In this document: positions 36,214 through 46,431 of the stretch, piece after piece | Layout: every line of letters begins with the position of its first letter | Position numbering within the stretch: the stretch's first letter is position 1 | NCBI RefSeq assembly: GCF_002927275.1 | Contig: NZ_PRKW01000002.1 | Location: forward strand, 186,001-250,000 | Length of the DNA stretch: 64,000 nt | Reading direction: 5' to 3' | Origin: Arthrobacter pityocampae | GTDB lineage: Bacteria; Actinomycetota; Actinomycetes; Actinomycetales; Micrococcaceae | Translations under genes and position numbers: made by a program | The notes under the pieces: generated by a model | Seen by the model: only the letters and a program-made list of their open reading frames with translations | What the model was told of the DNA's origin: nothing | Databases searched by the model: none

Positions 36214-38400
36214 GTGCCACAGACGCAAACGCAGGAACTGACCTGGACCGACCTCGACCGCAAGGCGGTCGACACGGCCCGCGTCCTGGCGGCGGACGCC
36301 GTCGAGAAGGTGGGCAACGGACACCCGGGAACGGCCATGAGCCTGGCGCCGGCGGCCTACCTCCTGTTCCAGAAGGTCATGCGGCACGACCCCTCGGACC
36401 CGGAGTGGACGGGACGCGACCGGTTCGTGCTCTCCCCGGGCCACACCTCGCTCACCCTCTACGTCCAGCTCTTCCTCTCGGGCTACGGCCTCGAACTCGA
36501 CGACCTGAAGGCCCTGCGCACCTGGGGTTCCCTGACCCCGGGCCACCCCGAGTACCGCCACACCAAGGGTGTGGAGATCACCACCGGCCCCCTCGGCCAG
36601 GGACTCGCGACGTCCGTCGGCTTCGCCTACGGCCAGCGCCGCCAGCGCGGCATGTTCGACGCCGACGCCCCCGCGGGCACCAGCCCCTTCGACCACACCA
36701 TCTGGGTCATCGCCTCCGACGGCGACATGCAGGAGGGCGTGACCGCCGAGGCGTCCTCGCTCGCCGGCCACCAGGAGCTCGGCAACCTCGTGGTGATCTA
36801 CGACGAGAACCACATCTCCATCGAGGACGACACCGACGTCGCCTTCACCGAGGACGTCCTGAAGCGCTACGAGGCCTACGGCTGGCACACGCAGCGCGTG
36901 GACTGGACGAAGACCGGTGAGTACGTCGAGGACGTCGCCGAGCTGTACTCCGCGCTCGTCGCCGCGAAGAACGAGACCTCGCGCCCGAGCATCGTCTCGC
37001 TGCGGACCATCATCGGGTACCCGGCGCCGAACAAGCAGAACACCGGCAAGATCCACGGCTCGGCCCTCGGCACGGACGAGGTCGCGGCGCTGAAGGAAGC
37101 CCTCGGCTTCGACCCCGAGAAGCACTTCGACGTCGACCCGGAGGTCCTCGAGCACGCCCGCGGCGTCGTCCGGCGCGGCGCGGAGGCGCACAGCGCCTGG
37201 CAGGAGGGCTTCGACGCCTGGAAGGCCGCGCACGCCGACGAGGCGGCCCTGCTCGAACGCATCCAGGCACGCACCCTGCCCGAGGGCTGGGAGGCGAGCC
37301 TGCCGACGTTCGAGTCGGGCAAGGACATGTCCACGCGCGCCGCGTCGGGCAAGGTCCTCACCGCGATCGGCCCCGCCCTCCCCGAACTGTGGGGCGGCAG
37401 CGCCGACCTGGCGGAGTCGAACAACACGACGATCGAGGGATCGCCGTCGTTCATCCCGGCCGGCCGCCAGACGAAGTCCTGGTCCGGCGACCAGTACGGG
37501 CGCGTGCTGCACTTCGGCATCCGCGAGCACGCCGCCGCGGCGATCGTCAACGGCATCGTGATGCACAGCAGCACCCGCGCCTTCTCCGGCACGTTCCTCA
37601 TCTTCAGCGACTACCAGCGGCCGGCCGTGCGCCTCGGCGCCCTCATGGGCGTCCCGGCGATCTACGTCTGGACCCACGACTCCATCGGCCTGGGCGAGGA
37701 CGGCCCCACGCACCAGCCGGTGGAGCAGCTCTCCTCGCTGCGCACCATCCCCGGGCTCGACGTCGTCCGCCCGGGTGACGCGAACGAGGTCGCCGTCGCC
37801 TGGCGCACCATCCTGGAGAACACCCAGAACCCGGCCGGTATCGTCCTGACGCGCCAGAACATCCCCACGTACGAGCGGGGCGAGGGCGCCGCCCAGGGCG
37901 GGACGTTCGGCTCCGCCGAGGGCGTCGCGAAGGGCGGCTACGTGCTCGCCGAGGCGAAGGGTGGCTCCCCCGACGTCATCCTCATCGGCACCGGTTCCGA
38001 GGTGCAGCTCGCCGTCGAGGCCCGCGCGGCCCTCGAGGCCCAGGGCATCGCGGCTCGTGTCGTCTCGATGCCGTGCCTGGAGTGGTTCAACGCGCAGGAC
38101 GCCGCGTACCGCGAGAGCGTCCTGCCCCGCGCCGTCCGGGCCCGCGTGTCCGTCGAGGCGGGCGTCGCGCAGAGCTGGCACGGGATCGTCGGCGACGCCG
38201 GCCGCACCGTGTCCCTCGAGCACTTCGGCGCCTCGGCCGACTACAAGACCCTGTACCGCGAGTTCGGCATCACGGCGGACGCCGTCGTCGCCGCGGCGCA
38301 GGACTCCCTGGAGGCGGTCGCCTCCGATCCCCTGGCACCCGCCGGGACCCCGGCCCTGCCGTCGGGCCACCGCGCCACGGAAACCGGCGACCAGCAGTAA
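36214..38400 (+). CDS. tkt: Transketolase
   Basis: A thiamine diphosphate enzyme that moves two-carbon units between sugar phosphates. The product has 728 residues from the GTG at 36214. TPP motif [19 protein letters not shown] ... [12 protein letters not shown], active-site histidines in [10 protein letters not shown] and TPGHPEY, and the [18 protein letters not shown] pyrimidine-domain segment are all present. The frame is open far upstream but the sequence before 36214 is not transketolase-like. It leads the cluster tkt-tal-pgi-zwf-opcA-pgl. Confidence 0.95.
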   Translation: MPQTQTQELTWTDLDRKAVDTARVLAADAVEKVGNGHPGTAMSLAPAAYLLFQKVMRHDPSDPEWTGRDRFVLSPGHTSLTLYVQLFLSGYGLELDDLKALRTWGSLTPGHPEYRHTKGVEITTGPLGQGLATSVGFAYGQRRQRGMFDADAPAGTSPFDHTIWVIASDGDMQEGVTAEASSLAGHQELGNLVVIYDENHISIEDDTDVAFTEDVLKRYEAYGWHTQRVDWTKTGEYVEDVAELYSALVAAKNETSRPSIVSLRTIIGYPAPNKQNTGKIHGSALGTDEVAALKEALGFDPEKHFDVDPEVLEHARGVVRRGAEAHSAWQEGFDAWKAAHADEAALLERIQARTLPEGWEASLPTFESGKDMSTRAASGKVLTAIGPALPELWGGSADLAESNNTTIEGSPSFIPAGRQTKSWSGDQYGRVLHFGIREHAAAAIVNGIVMHSSTRAFSGTFLIFSDYQRPAVRLGALMGVPAIYVWTHDSIGLGEDGPTHQPVEQLSSLRTIPGLDVVRPGDANEVAVAWRTILENTQNPAGIVLTRQNIPTYERGEGAAQGGTFGSAEGVAKGGYVLAEAKGGSPDVILIGTGSEVQLAVEARAALEAQGIAARVVSMPCLEWFNAQDAAYRESVLPRAVRARVSVEAGVAQSWHGIVGDAGRTVSLEHFGASADYKTLYREFGITADAVVAAAQDSLEAVASDPLAPAGTPALPSGHRATETGDQQ

Positions 38401-38465
38401 CTCCCCCGATCCGTTCCAACCGTCCAGCACATCTCTTCCGCGGAAGCGGACAAGGAGCACACATC

Positions 38466-39575
38466 ATGACTACACCCACAGCTGATCTCTCCGCCGCCGG
38501 CGTCTCCATCTGGCTCGACGACCTCTCCCGGGAGCGCATCAACTCGGGCGCGTTCAAGCACCTCATCGAGGACCTCGACGTCGTCGGCGTGACCACCAAC
38601 CCGAGCATCTTCGCGGCGGCCCTGAGCAAGGGCGAGTCCTACGCCTCCCAGGTGGGCGCCCTCGCCGAGGCCGGCGCCGACGTCGACCAGGCCGTCTTCG
38701 ACATCACCACCCACGACGTCGCCCAGGCCTGCGACATCTTCGCGGCGGAGGCCGAGCGCACCAACGGCGCCGACGGGCGCGTCTCGATCGAGGTGGACCC
38801 TCGGCTGTCCCGCGACACCCAGGGCACGATCGCGGAGGCCAAGCGCCTGCACGCGAAGGTGCAGCGGACGAATGTCCTGATCAAGATCCCGGCGACGGTC
38901 GAGGGCCTCGAGGCGATCTCCGCGACGCTCGCCGCCGGGATCAGCGTCAACGTCACCCTGATCTTCTCCCTCGAGCGCTACCGCGCCGTCATCAACGCCT
39001 TCATGATCGGGGTGGAGCAGGCCAAGGAGAACGGACACGACCTCTCGAAGATCCACTCCGTCGCGTCCTTCTTCGTCTCCCGCGTGGACGCCGAGATCGA
39101 CAAGCGCCTCGACGCGATCGGCACGGAGGAGGCCACGGCGCTCAAGGGCAAGGCCGGGCTCGCCAACGCCCGCCTCGCCTACCAGATCTTCCAGGAGCAG
39201 TTCTCCTCGGAGCGCTGGCAGGTCCTGAAGAACGCCGGCGCCAATGCGCAGCGCCCCCTCTGGGCGTCGACCGGCGTCAAGGACCCGAACCTGCCGGACA
39301 CCCTCTACGTCACGGGCCTCGTGGCACCGGACGTCGTCAACACGATGCCCGAGAAGACCCTCGAGGCAACGGCCGACCACGGGGTCGTCGAGGGCGACAC
39401 CGTCACCGGCACCTACGACGCGTCGAACGAGATCCTGAACCGGCTCGACGCGCTCGGCATCTCCTACGACGAGGTCGTGGAGCAGCTCGAGACCGAGGGC
39501 CTCGACAAGTTCGTGGCCAGCTGGGGCGAGCTCCTCGAGACCGTCCAGGCCGCCCTCGACGCGGCGAAGGGCTGA
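38466..39575 (+). CDS. tal: Transaldolase
   Basis: It transfers dihydroxyacetone units in the non-oxidative pentose phosphate pathway. A 369-residue TIM barrel of the larger actinobacterial type. The Schiff-base lysine is Lys140 in VLIKIPAT, preceded by VTTNPSIF and followed by [13 protein letters not shown] and [17 protein letters not shown] precedes the ATG. It is 65 bp after tkt and 5 bp before pgi. Confidence 0.95.
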   Translation: MTTPTADLSAAGVSIWLDDLSRERINSGAFKHLIEDLDVVGVTTNPSIFAAALSKGESYASQVGALAEAGADVDQAVFDITTHDVAQACDIFAAEAERTNGADGRVSIEVDPRLSRDTQGTIAEAKRLHAKVQRTNVLIKIPATVEGLEAISATLAAGISVNVTLIFSLERYRAVINAFMIGVEQAKENGHDLSKIHSVASFFVSRVDAEIDKRLDAIGTEEATALKGKAGLANARLAYQIFQEQFSSERWQVLKNAGANAQRPLWASTGVKDPNLPDTLYVTGLVAPDVVNTMPEKTLEATADHGVVEGDTVTGTYDASNEILNRLDALGISYDEVVEQLETEGLDKFVASWGELLETVQAALDAAKG

Positions 39576-39580
39576 TCCCG

Positions 39581-41230
39581 ATGGGCTCATTCGCACTCAC
39601 CGCCACCGGCGCCGCCCTCGCAGCGGTCGAGTCGGCCGTGCCGGCGCTCGTGAAGGACCGCTTCGCCTCCCGCCTGATGGCGAAGGACGCCACGCTCTGG
39701 GGCGCCGACGCCGAGTCGGAGGCCTCCGTCCGCCTCGGGTGGATCGACCTGTTCGAGGGCTCGCGCGCGCTGCTGCCGGAGATCGCCGCGCTCCGCGCCG
39801 ATCTCGCGGCCGAGGGCGTCGACCGCATCGTGCTCTGCGGCATGGGCGGGTCCTCGCTCGCGCCGGAGGTCATCACCAGGGAAGCCGGCGTCCCGCTCGT
39901 GGTCCTGGACGCCACCGACCCGGACCAGGTACGCGCCGCCCTCGAGGAGGACCTGCAGCGCACCGCCATCGTCGTGTCCTCGAAGTCCGGCTCCACGGTG
40001 GAGACCGACTCGCAGCGCCGGGTGTTCGAGCAGGCGTTCACGGACGCCGGCATCGACGCGGCCTCGCGCATCATCGTCGTCACCGACCCCGGATCCCCGC
40101 TGGAGGAGGCCTCGAGAGCGGCCGGCTACCGGAAGGTGTTCACCGCCGACCCGCAGGTCGGCGGACGCTACTCCGCCCTCACAGCGTTCGGCCTGGTGCC
40201 GTCCGGCCTCGCCGGAGCGGACATCGAGACCCTTCTGACCGATGCCGAGGACAGCGCCGAATTCCTGGGCGACGACGTCGAGGACAACGTGGGCCTGCAG
40301 CTCGGCGCCGTCCTCGGCGGCACCCTCCCGCTGCGGGACAAGATCGTCTTCGCGGACGCCGGCTCGGGCCTGCCCGGGTTCGCCGACTGGGCCGAACAGC
40401 TCATCGCCGAATCGACCGGCAAGCTGGGTACCGGCCTGCTCCCGGTCGTCGCCTCCACCGACGCGCCGGAGCTGGCGGACGTGGCCGACGACGTCCTGCC
40501 CGTGCTCCTCGCCCCGTTCGACGAGGCGCCCAGCGAGGAGCTCGCCGAGGGCACCCGCGTCACCGTCAGCGGCAGCCTCGGCTCCCAGCTGTTCGTCTGG
40601 GAGTACGCGGTCGCCGTCGCCGGCCGGCTGCTGGGCATCAACCCGTTCGACCAGCCCGACGTCGAGGCCGCCAAGACGGCCGCGCGCGGCATGCTCGACG
40701 CCCAGCCGGAGCCGGCCCCGGCCGCCTTCGTCGACGGGGCGGTCGAGGTCCGCGGCGACGCCGGCCTCCTCGGCTCCTCGGGGACGGTCGCCGACGCGCT
40801 CCGGGCCCTGCTCGCCACGCTGCCGGAGAACGGCTACCTCTCCGTGCAGGCCTACCTGGACCGCCACCGCCAGGCGGACCTCGAATCCGTGCGGTCCCCG
40901 CTGGCCGCCGTCACCGGCCGGCCGGTCACCTTCGGCTGGGGCCCGCGCTTCCTGCACTCGACGGGCCAGTACCACAAGGGCGGCTCGCCCATCGGGGTGT
41001 ACCTGCAGCTGACCGGGGCCGGCACCGCCGACCTCGCGATCCCCGACCGCCCCTTCACGTTCGGGGAGCTCATCAGCGCGCAGGCCGCCGGGGACGCGCA
41101 GGTGCTCACCGACCACGGGCGCCCCGTGCTCCGCCTGCACCTGACGGACCGCGCGGCGGGCGTCGCGCAGCTCCGGGACGTCATCTCCACCCTCGCCGCA
41201 TCCGGCCGGGGTCATCACGAGAACGGGTAG
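39581..41230 (+). CDS. pgi: Glucose-6-phosphate isomerase
   Basis: A 549-residue SIS-domain enzyme interconverting glucose-6- and fructose-6-phosphate. The phosphosugar loops CGMGGSSLAPEV and VVSSKSGSTVETDS are clear, as is the second-domain GSLGSQLFVWEYAVAVAGRLLGINPFDQPDVE and the late FLHSTGQYHKGGS with the catalytic-region His and Lys. It is the divergent actinobacterial type rather than the E. coli type. It sits 5 bp after tal and 2 bp before zwf. Confidence 0.9.
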   Translation: MGSFALTATGAALAAVESAVPALVKDRFASRLMAKDATLWGADAESEASVRLGWIDLFEGSRALLPEIAALRADLAAEGVDRIVLCGMGGSSLAPEVITREAGVPLVVLDATDPDQVRAALEEDLQRTAIVVSSKSGSTVETDSQRRVFEQAFTDAGIDAASRIIVVTDPGSPLEEASRAAGYRKVFTADPQVGGRYSALTAFGLVPSGLAGADIETLLTDAEDSAEFLGDDVEDNVGLQLGAVLGGTLPLRDKIVFADAGSGLPGFADWAEQLIAESTGKLGTGLLPVVASTDAPELADVADDVLPVLLAPFDEAPSEELAEGTRVTVSGSLGSQLFVWEYAVAVAGRLLGINPFDQPDVEAAKTAARGMLDAQPEPAPAAFVDGAVEVRGDAGLLGSSGTVADALRALLATLPENGYLSVQAYLDRHRQADLESVRSPLAAVTGRPVTFGWGPRFLHSTGQYHKGGSPIGVYLQLTGAGTADLAIPDRPFTFGELISAQAAGDAQVLTDHGRPVLRLHLTDRAAGVAQLRDVISTLAASGRGHHENG

Positions 41231-41232
41231 TC

Positions 41233-42777
41233 ATGCCTGACAGCAGTACGGCGAGAGCCGCCAACCCCCTGCGGGACCCGCGCGACCGGCGGCTGAGCCG
41301 GATCGCCGGTCCGTCGTCCCTCGTCCTGTTCGGGGTGACGGGAGACCTCGCCCGCAAGAAGCTCATGCCGGCCATCTACGACCTCGCCAACCGGGGACTC
41401 CTGCCGCCGAGCTTCGGCCTGGTGGGCTTCGGCCGCCGCGAGTGGTCCGACGAGGAGTTCGTGGCGCAGGTGCGCGAGTCCGTCACGCAGTACGCCCGGA
41501 CCCCGTTCAACGAGACGGTCTGGGAGCAGCTCTCGGCGGGCATCCGCTTCGTCCAGGGCAACTTCGACGACGACGAGGCGTTCAAGAACCTGCGGGAGAC
41601 CATCGAGGAGCTGGAACAGAGCAGGGGCACGCGCGGCAACCACGCCTTCTACCTGTCCATCCCCCCGAACGCGTTCGAGACCGTGTGCCAGAAGCTCTCG
41701 GAGCACGGCCTCGCGCAGCCCGACGACGGGCAGTGGCGCCGGGTGGTCATCGAGAAGCCCTTCGGGCACGACCTCGAGTCCGCCCGTGAGCTGAACGCCA
41801 TCGTCGAGGAGGTGTTCCCCCCGGACGCCGTGTTCAGGATCGACCACTACCTCGGCAAGGAGACGGTCCAGAACATCCTCGCCCTGCGCTTCGCGAACCA
41901 GCTCTTCGAGCCGCTCTGGAACGCGAACTACGTCGACCACGTGCAGATCACCATGGCCGAGGACATCGGGATCGGCAGCCGGGCAGGGTACTACGACGGC
42001 GTCGGCGCGGCCCGCGACGTCATCCAGAACCACCTGCTCCAACTCCTCGCCCTCACGGCGATGGAGGAGCCGATCACCTTCGACGCGGACCACCTGCGCG
42101 CCGAGAAGGAGAAGGTGCTCGCCGCCGTCGTCCTGCCCTCGGATCTCACCGGACGCTCGGCCCGCGGCCAGTACGAGGCCGGCTGGCAGGGCGGGGAACG
42201 GGTGAACGGTTTCCTGGAGGAGGACGGCATCCCCGCCGACTCCACCACCGAGAGCTTCGCCGCGCTGCGGCTGGACATCCACACGCGCCGCTGGGCCGGG
42301 GTCCCGTTCTACCTGCGGGCCGGCAAGCGGCTCGGCCGCAGGGTCACGGAGATCGCCGTCGTGTTCAAGCGGGCCCCCAACCTCCTGTTCCAGGACCACC
42401 ACGAGGAGGACTTCGGGCAGAACGCCGTCGTCATCCGCGTACAGCCGGACGAGGGCGTGACCATCCGCTTCGGCTCGAAGGTCCCGGGGACGCAGACCGA
42501 GGTCCGCGACGTCACCATGGACTTCGGCTACGGTCACTCCTTCACCGAGTCCAGCCCCGAGGCGTACGAGCGGCTCATCCTCGACGTGCTGCTCGGCGAA
42601 CCGCCGCTCTTCCCCCGCCAGGAGGAAGTGGAGCTGTCCTGGAAGATCCTCGACCCGTTCGAGAAGCACTGGGCGTCGCTCGACGCGCAGCCCGAAGCCT
42701 ACGTGCCCGGCAGCTGGGGCCCCGCGTCCGCGGACGAACTGCTCGCCGCCGACGGACGAACCTGGAGAAGGCCATGA
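41233..42777 (+). CDS. zwf: Glucose-6-phosphate 1-dehydrogenase
   Basis: The entry step of the oxidative pentose phosphate pathway. A 514-residue protein with the coenzyme loop GVTGDLA at 34-40 and the substrate motif IDHYLGKE at 203-210 containing His205 and the lysine. VIEKPFGHDL is also typical. It starts 2 bp after pgi and overlaps opcA by 4 bp. OpcA, encoded next, is needed for full activity in actinobacteria. Confidence 0.97.
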   Translation: MPDSSTARAANPLRDPRDRRLSRIAGPSSLVLFGVTGDLARKKLMPAIYDLANRGLLPPSFGLVGFGRREWSDEEFVAQVRESVTQYARTPFNETVWEQLSAGIRFVQGNFDDDEAFKNLRETIEELEQSRGTRGNHAFYLSIPPNAFETVCQKLSEHGLAQPDDGQWRRVVIEKPFGHDLESARELNAIVEEVFPPDAVFRIDHYLGKETVQNILALRFANQLFEPLWNANYVDHVQITMAEDIGIGSRAGYYDGVGAARDVIQNHLLQLLALTAMEEPITFDADHLRAEKEKVLAAVVLPSDLTGRSARGQYEAGWQGGERVNGFLEEDGIPADSTTESFAALRLDIHTRRWAGVPFYLRAGKRLGRRVTEIAVVFKRAPNLLFQDHHEEDFGQNAVVIRVQPDEGVTIRFGSKVPGTQTEVRDVTMDFGYGHSFTESSPEAYERLILDVLLGEPPLFPRQEEVELSWKILDPFEKHWASLDAQPEAYVPGSWGPASADELLAADGRTWRRP

Positions 42778-43718
42778 TCGTGGAACTGCCCGACACCACC
42801 ACCTCGAAGGTGTCGAAGGAACTGATGGCCCTGCGGGACAGCGGGGGCGTCGTCGCCCTGGGCCGCGTGCTGACGCTGGTCGTCATCACCCGCTCCGGCT
42901 ACGAGGAGGAGGCGATCGACGCCGCCAACCAGGCGAGCCGGGAACACCCCTGCCGCATCATCGTCCTGGCCGGGGAGTCCCCGGACGAGCCGACGCGGCT
43001 CGACGCCCAGATCCGGGTCGGGGGCGACGCCGGCGCGTCCGAGGTGGTCGTCCTGCGGGGGCACGGGGAGCTGTCGGAGGAGAACGAGTCCCTCGTCTCC
43101 GCCCTCCTCCTGCCCGACGCCCCGATCGTCGCCTGGTGGCCCCACGGGGTGCCGGTCGCCGCGGCCCGGACCTCGATCGGCAGCATCGCCCACCGCCGGA
43201 TCACCGACTCGGCCAACGAGAAGGATCCGACGGCGGCGCTGTTCAACATCAGCAGCACCTACGAGGCCGGGGACACGGACCTCGCGTGGACGCGCCTGAC
43301 GAACTGGCGGATCCAGCTCGCGGCGGTCCTCGACCAGCTGCAGGGCGACCAGCCCGTCACCGCGGTCACCGTCGAGGGGGCGTCCGACTCCCCCAGCACC
43401 GTGCTGCTGGCAGCCTGGCTGACGAAGGCCCTCGACGCCCCCGTCACCATCGTCGCCGGACCCACCGGGACCGGCCTGCGGCGGGTGCGCCTCACCCGGA
43501 GCGGCGGCGACATCGAACTGCACCGCCCCGACCACGACGTCGCCGAGCTGTACCAGCCGCACCAGCCCGTCCAGCGCATCTCGCTGCCGCGCCGCGGTCT
43601 CCGGGACTGCCTCGCCGAGGAGCTGCGGCGCCTCGACCCGGACGAGGTGTTCGGCGAAGTCATCACCGAGGGCCTGGCCCGCACCAACCTAAGGAGTGTA
43701 CGAACGAGTGAGCGCTGA
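42774..43718 (+). CDS. opcA: Glucose-6-phosphate dehydrogenase assembly protein OpcA
   Basis: A 314-residue OpcA/G6PD-assembly protein. The start MIVELPDTTTSKVSKELMALR and the central LLLPDAPIVAWWPHGVP are characteristic. It promotes assembly or redox control of Zwf. Start and stop overlap the neighbours by 4 bp and 11 bp, so Zwf, OpcA and Pgl are translated together. Confidence 0.95.
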   Translation: MIVELPDTTTSKVSKELMALRDSGGVVALGRVLTLVVITRSGYEEEAIDAANQASREHPCRIIVLAGESPDEPTRLDAQIRVGGDAGASEVVVLRGHGELSEENESLVSALLLPDAPIVAWWPHGVPVAAARTSIGSIAHRRITDSANEKDPTAALFNISSTYEAGDTDLAWTRLTNWRIQLAAVLDQLQGDQPVTAVTVEGASDSPSTVLLAAWLTKALDAPVTIVAGPTGTGLRRVRLTRSGGDIELHRPDHDVAELYQPHQPVQRISLPRRGLRDCLAEELRRLDPDEVFGEVITEGLARTNLRSVRTSER

Positions 43719-44523
43719 ACCGAAAGTCAGCATCCATCCGAGCCAGGCCTCCCTCGCGGCGGCCGTCGCGGCCCGGCTGATCACCCGCCTCGTGGACGTG
43801 CAGAGCGAACGGGGCACCGCGACCGTGGTGCTCACGGGCGGCTCGATCGGCACCGCTGCCCTCGAAGCCGTGGCGGAATCCCCTGCGCACACCGCCGTCG
43901 ACTGGGCCAACGTCCACTTCTGGTGGGGCGACGAGCGCTTCCTGCGGGCCGAGGACCCCGAGCGCAATGCCGTCCAGGCGCGTGCGGCCCTGCTGGACCG
44001 CATCGCCGTCGACCCCGTGAAGGTCCACGAGTTCGGGTCGAAGGACGAGTTCCCCGACGAGGACGCCGCCGCCGCCGACTACGCGGCGCAGCTGGGGGCC
44101 GCCGCGCAGGCGGAGCTCGCCGCGGACGAGGACCTCGACCAGCCCGATGCCCGCCTGCCCCGCTTCGACGTCCTCCTGCTCGGCGTCGGCCCGGACGCGC
44201 ACGTGGCGTCCCTCTTCCCCGAGATGGCCGGGATCCGCACGCGCGGGGCGACGACCGTGGGGGTCCCCGATGCGCCGAAGCCGCCGCCGCAGCGCGTCTC
44301 CCTGACCCTGGAGGCGATCAACACGGCGCAGGAGGTGTGGCTGTCGGTCAGCGGCAGCGACAAGGCCGGCGCCGTGGGGCTCGCCCTGGCCGGCGCCGGT
44401 CACGTCCAGGTCCCGGCCGCGGGCGCCCGGGGCCTCAAGAGGACCCGCTGGCTCATCGACCAGGACGCAGCCCAGAAGCTGCCCGGCCGTCTCATCGACC
44501 ACGACGACGAGGCGACCGACTGA
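43708..44523 (+). CDS. pgl: 6-phosphogluconolactonase
   Basis: It hydrolyses 6-phosphogluconolactone formed by Zwf. A 271-residue protein with VLTGGSIGTAALEAV, WANVHFWWGDERFL, and LLGVGPDAHVASLFP containing the catalytic-loop His. The GTG at 43708 is preferred: AAGGAG lies 11 bases upstream, whereas an earlier in-frame GTG at 43696 overlaps the ribosome site. The opcA stop falls inside the first codons. It ends the pentose phosphate run. Confidence 0.93.
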   Translation: MSAEPKVSIHPSQASLAAAVAARLITRLVDVQSERGTATVVLTGGSIGTAALEAVAESPAHTAVDWANVHFWWGDERFLRAEDPERNAVQARAALLDRIAVDPVKVHEFGSKDEFPDEDAAAADYAAQLGAAAQAELAADEDLDQPDARLPRFDVLLLGVGPDAHVASLFPEMAGIRTRGATTVGVPDAPKPPPQRVSLTLEAINTAQEVWLSVSGSDKAGAVGLALAGAGHVQVPAAGARGLKRTRWLIDQDAAQKLPGRLIDHDDEATD

Positions 44524-44716
44524 CGACACGGCGGCTCCTCCCGAACGGGGGCTCACCCGGGGTGGGAGCTGCGCCGGCGGCGCACTGCACGAACGCCCTG
44601 CACTCCGCTGCCTGTCCCGCACGCGCCTCGGAAGCGTGGATTGCGCCGAGGACGCGACGGCGGCGGTCGCCTTCGCCGACGCGGCCAGCGATCCGCAGCG
44701 TTGGGGGCTGAAACCG

Positions 44717-44745
44717 TTGCCGATCCGGTGCGGCGCTGCCATGCT
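44717..44745 (+). promoter_or_regulatory. Sigma-70-like promoter for the amphi-Trp gene
   Basis: TTGCCG at 44717-44722 and CATGCT at 44740-44745 with a 17-base spacer, 33 bases before the start codon. Confidence 0.5.
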
Positions 44746-44778
44746 TGCGGATACGGACCGTGACGAGAGGAGTCCCAG

Positions 44779-44994
44779 ATGGACATCGAGCTGGAGAAGA
44801 AGCAGACCCTGCGCAGGGAAGAGGCCGCTCAGCAGCTCCGCGACATCGCGGACGAACTCGCGTCGGGCAACGAGATCAACATGGAGCAGAACGGCCTACA
44901 ATTCACCGTCAAAGTCCCTGACGAGGTCACCATGAAGGTAGAGGTCGAGATCGAGGACGACGAACGGGAGTTCGAGATCAAACTGTCCTGGTAG
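44779..44994 (+). CDS. Amphi-Trp domain-containing protein
   Basis: A 71-residue acidic protein. It reads MDIELEKKQTLRREEAAQQL, then a helix-and-strand pattern in which hydrophobic residues alternate with charged ones (VTMKVEVEIEDDEREFEIKL), and it ends in the single tryptophan L-S-W. This is the amphi-Trp family, short proteins of unknown function often fused to or near DNA-repair or chaperone-like genes. GAGAGGAGT precedes the ATG. It has its own promoter and is not part of the pentose phosphate transcript. A strong bidirectional terminator follows. Confidence 0.85.
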   Translation: MDIELEKKQTLRREEAAQQLRDIADELASGNEINMEQNGLQFTVKVPDEVTMKVEVEIEDDEREFEIKLSW

Positions 44995-45089
44995 ATCGGG
45001 TCCACACCTCCGCTGCGCAACGCCATGCCGTCACACGAGTCTTTCTATCCCGCGGGTGGCGTAAGCGGCAGTACCCCTAAGTCGACGAC

Positions 45090-45123
45090 GAAGCCCCCGC
45101 TTCCAGCTGGAAGCGGGGGCTTC
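45090..45123. terminator. Bidirectional terminator between amphi-Trp gene and secG
   Basis: Perfect 34-base palindrome (17 bp each arm, centred at 45106/45107), with TTCTGTTCTC at its plus-strand end. It sits between convergent genes. Confidence 0.85.
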
Positions 45124-45178
45124 TGTTCTCGGGCAGGGAGGCCGGACCAGCAGGTCTGACCGGGAGTACCGGAAGTGC

Positions 45179-45430
45179 CTAGGACTCGCCGGCGAACCGC
45201 TGGATCAGGCCGAGGGCCACGATGACCGTACCCCAGGCCAGCCCGAGGGCGACGGTGAAACGGTTGAGGTTCCGCTCGGCCACCCCGGAGGAGCCCATGC
45301 TCGAGGTCATGCCGCCGCCGAACATGTCCGACATGCCACCGCCGCGCCCCTTGTGGAGCAGGATCAGCAGGGTCAGCAGGAGGCTGGTGATCCCGAGCAG
45401 GACGAGCAGGATGATACGAAGGATTTCCAC
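45179..45430 (-). CDS. secG: Preprotein translocase subunit SecG
   Basis: An 83-residue protein with two membrane helices (about 3-25 and 58-77) joined by a loop with HKGRGGGMSDMFGG, typical of SecG. It assists SecYE protein export. It lies 53 bp after tpiA at the end of the gap-pgk-tpiA-secG run, a conserved order. Confidence 0.95.
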   Translation of the reverse strand: MEILRIILLVLLGITSLLLTLLILLHKGRGGGMSDMFGGGMTSSMGSSGVAERNLNRFTVALGLAWGTVIVALGLIQRFAGES

Positions 45431-45483
45431 GGGGCCCTTTCAAGGCTCGGTAGCCGCTCGATGAAGCGGCCGGCGCACGGAAC

Positions 45484-46299
45484 TTAGTCTGTCACCAGAT
45501 GCTGTTCGAACCTGACAATACTAGCAAACTCGGATACATCGAGGCTCGCACCGCCCACCAGGACGCCGTCCACGTCGCGCTCGCGCAGGATGCTCGCCAC
45601 GTTGGCGGCCTTCACGGATCCGCCGTACAGGAGTCGGGTCTTGGCCGCGGTCGCGGCGTCGAACAGGGAACCGAGTTCGGCGCGGATGGCCGCGCACATC
45701 TCCTGCGCGTCCTCGGGGCCGGCTACTTCCCCGGTGCCGATCGCCCAGACCGGCTCGTAGGCGACGACGAGGTCGCCCGCCTGCTCGGCGGTCAGTCCGG
45801 CGACGCCCCGGCGGAGCTGCTCGAGCGTGTGCTCGACGTGCGTCCCGGCCTGGCGGATCTCGAGGCCCTCGCCGACGCAGAGGACCGGGACCAGGCCGTG
45901 GCGGTACGCGGCGTGCACCTTGCGGTTGAGCAGTTCGTCGGATTCGGCGTGGATGGTGCGGCGCTCGGAGTGCCCCACGAGCACGTAGGTGCAGTCGAGC
46001 TTGTTCAGGAACTGCCCGGAGATGTCGCCGGTGTAGGCCCCGGAGTCCTCCGGGGAGAGATCCTGGCCGCCGTAGGCGACCTCGAGGGTGTCACCCTTCA
46101 CGAGGGTCTGCACCCCACGGAGGTCGGTGAACGGCGGGAAGACGGACACCTCGACGCGCGAGAAGTCGTGGCTGGCGTCGTCCAGGGTCCAGGCCAGCTT
46201 CTGCAGGAACGTGATGCCCTGCATGTGGTCGAGGTTCATCTTCCAGTTGCCGGCGATGAGCGGGCGGCGGTCGAAGACACCGTTGGTCGAAGTGGTCAT
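45484..46299 (-). CDS. tpiA: Triosephosphate isomerase
   Basis: A 271-residue TIM barrel. GNWKMN (Lys20), VGHSERR (His110) and [11 protein letters not shown] (Glu182) are the catalytic residues; [11 protein letters not shown] binds phosphate. It interconverts dihydroxyacetone phosphate and glyceraldehyde-3-phosphate. The 132-bp gap to pgk holds hairpins, so its expression may differ from that of pgk. Confidence 0.97.
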   Translation of the reverse strand: MTTSTNGVFDRRPLIAGNWKMNLDHMQGITFLQKLAWTLDDASHDFSRVEVSVFPPFTDLRGVQTLVKGDTLEVAYGGQDLSPEDSGAYTGDISGQFLNKLDCTYVLVGHSERRTIHAESDELLNRKVHAAYRHGLVPVLCVGEGLEIRQAGTHVEHTLEQLRRGVAGLTAEQAGDLVVAYEPVWAIGTGEVAGPEDAQEMCAAIRAELGSLFDAATAAKTRLLYGGSVKAANVASILRERDVDGVLVGGASLDVSEFASIVRFEQHLVTD

Positions 46300-46392
46300 C
46301 GTGGTACTCCCTCTGTTCGTTCATGGCGGTGGGACCCGCCCGGCTGACGCCGAGTGGGTCCCACCATGGTCGTGCACCCGCGGACGGGCGGA

Positions 46393-46422
46393 GCGGGTCG
46401 AACCGTCGCCGGTCCGACCCGC
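46393..46422 (-). terminator. Hairpin between pgk and tpiA
   Basis: GCGGGTCG/CGACCCGC (46393-46400 with 46415-46422) with further pairing inside, 10 bases after the pgk stop. A weaker inverted repeat GGTGGGACCC/GGGTCCCACC (46328-46365) lies closer to tpiA. They may be partial terminators or processing sites. Confidence 0.45.
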
Positions 46423-46431
46423 AGGGTGCCG

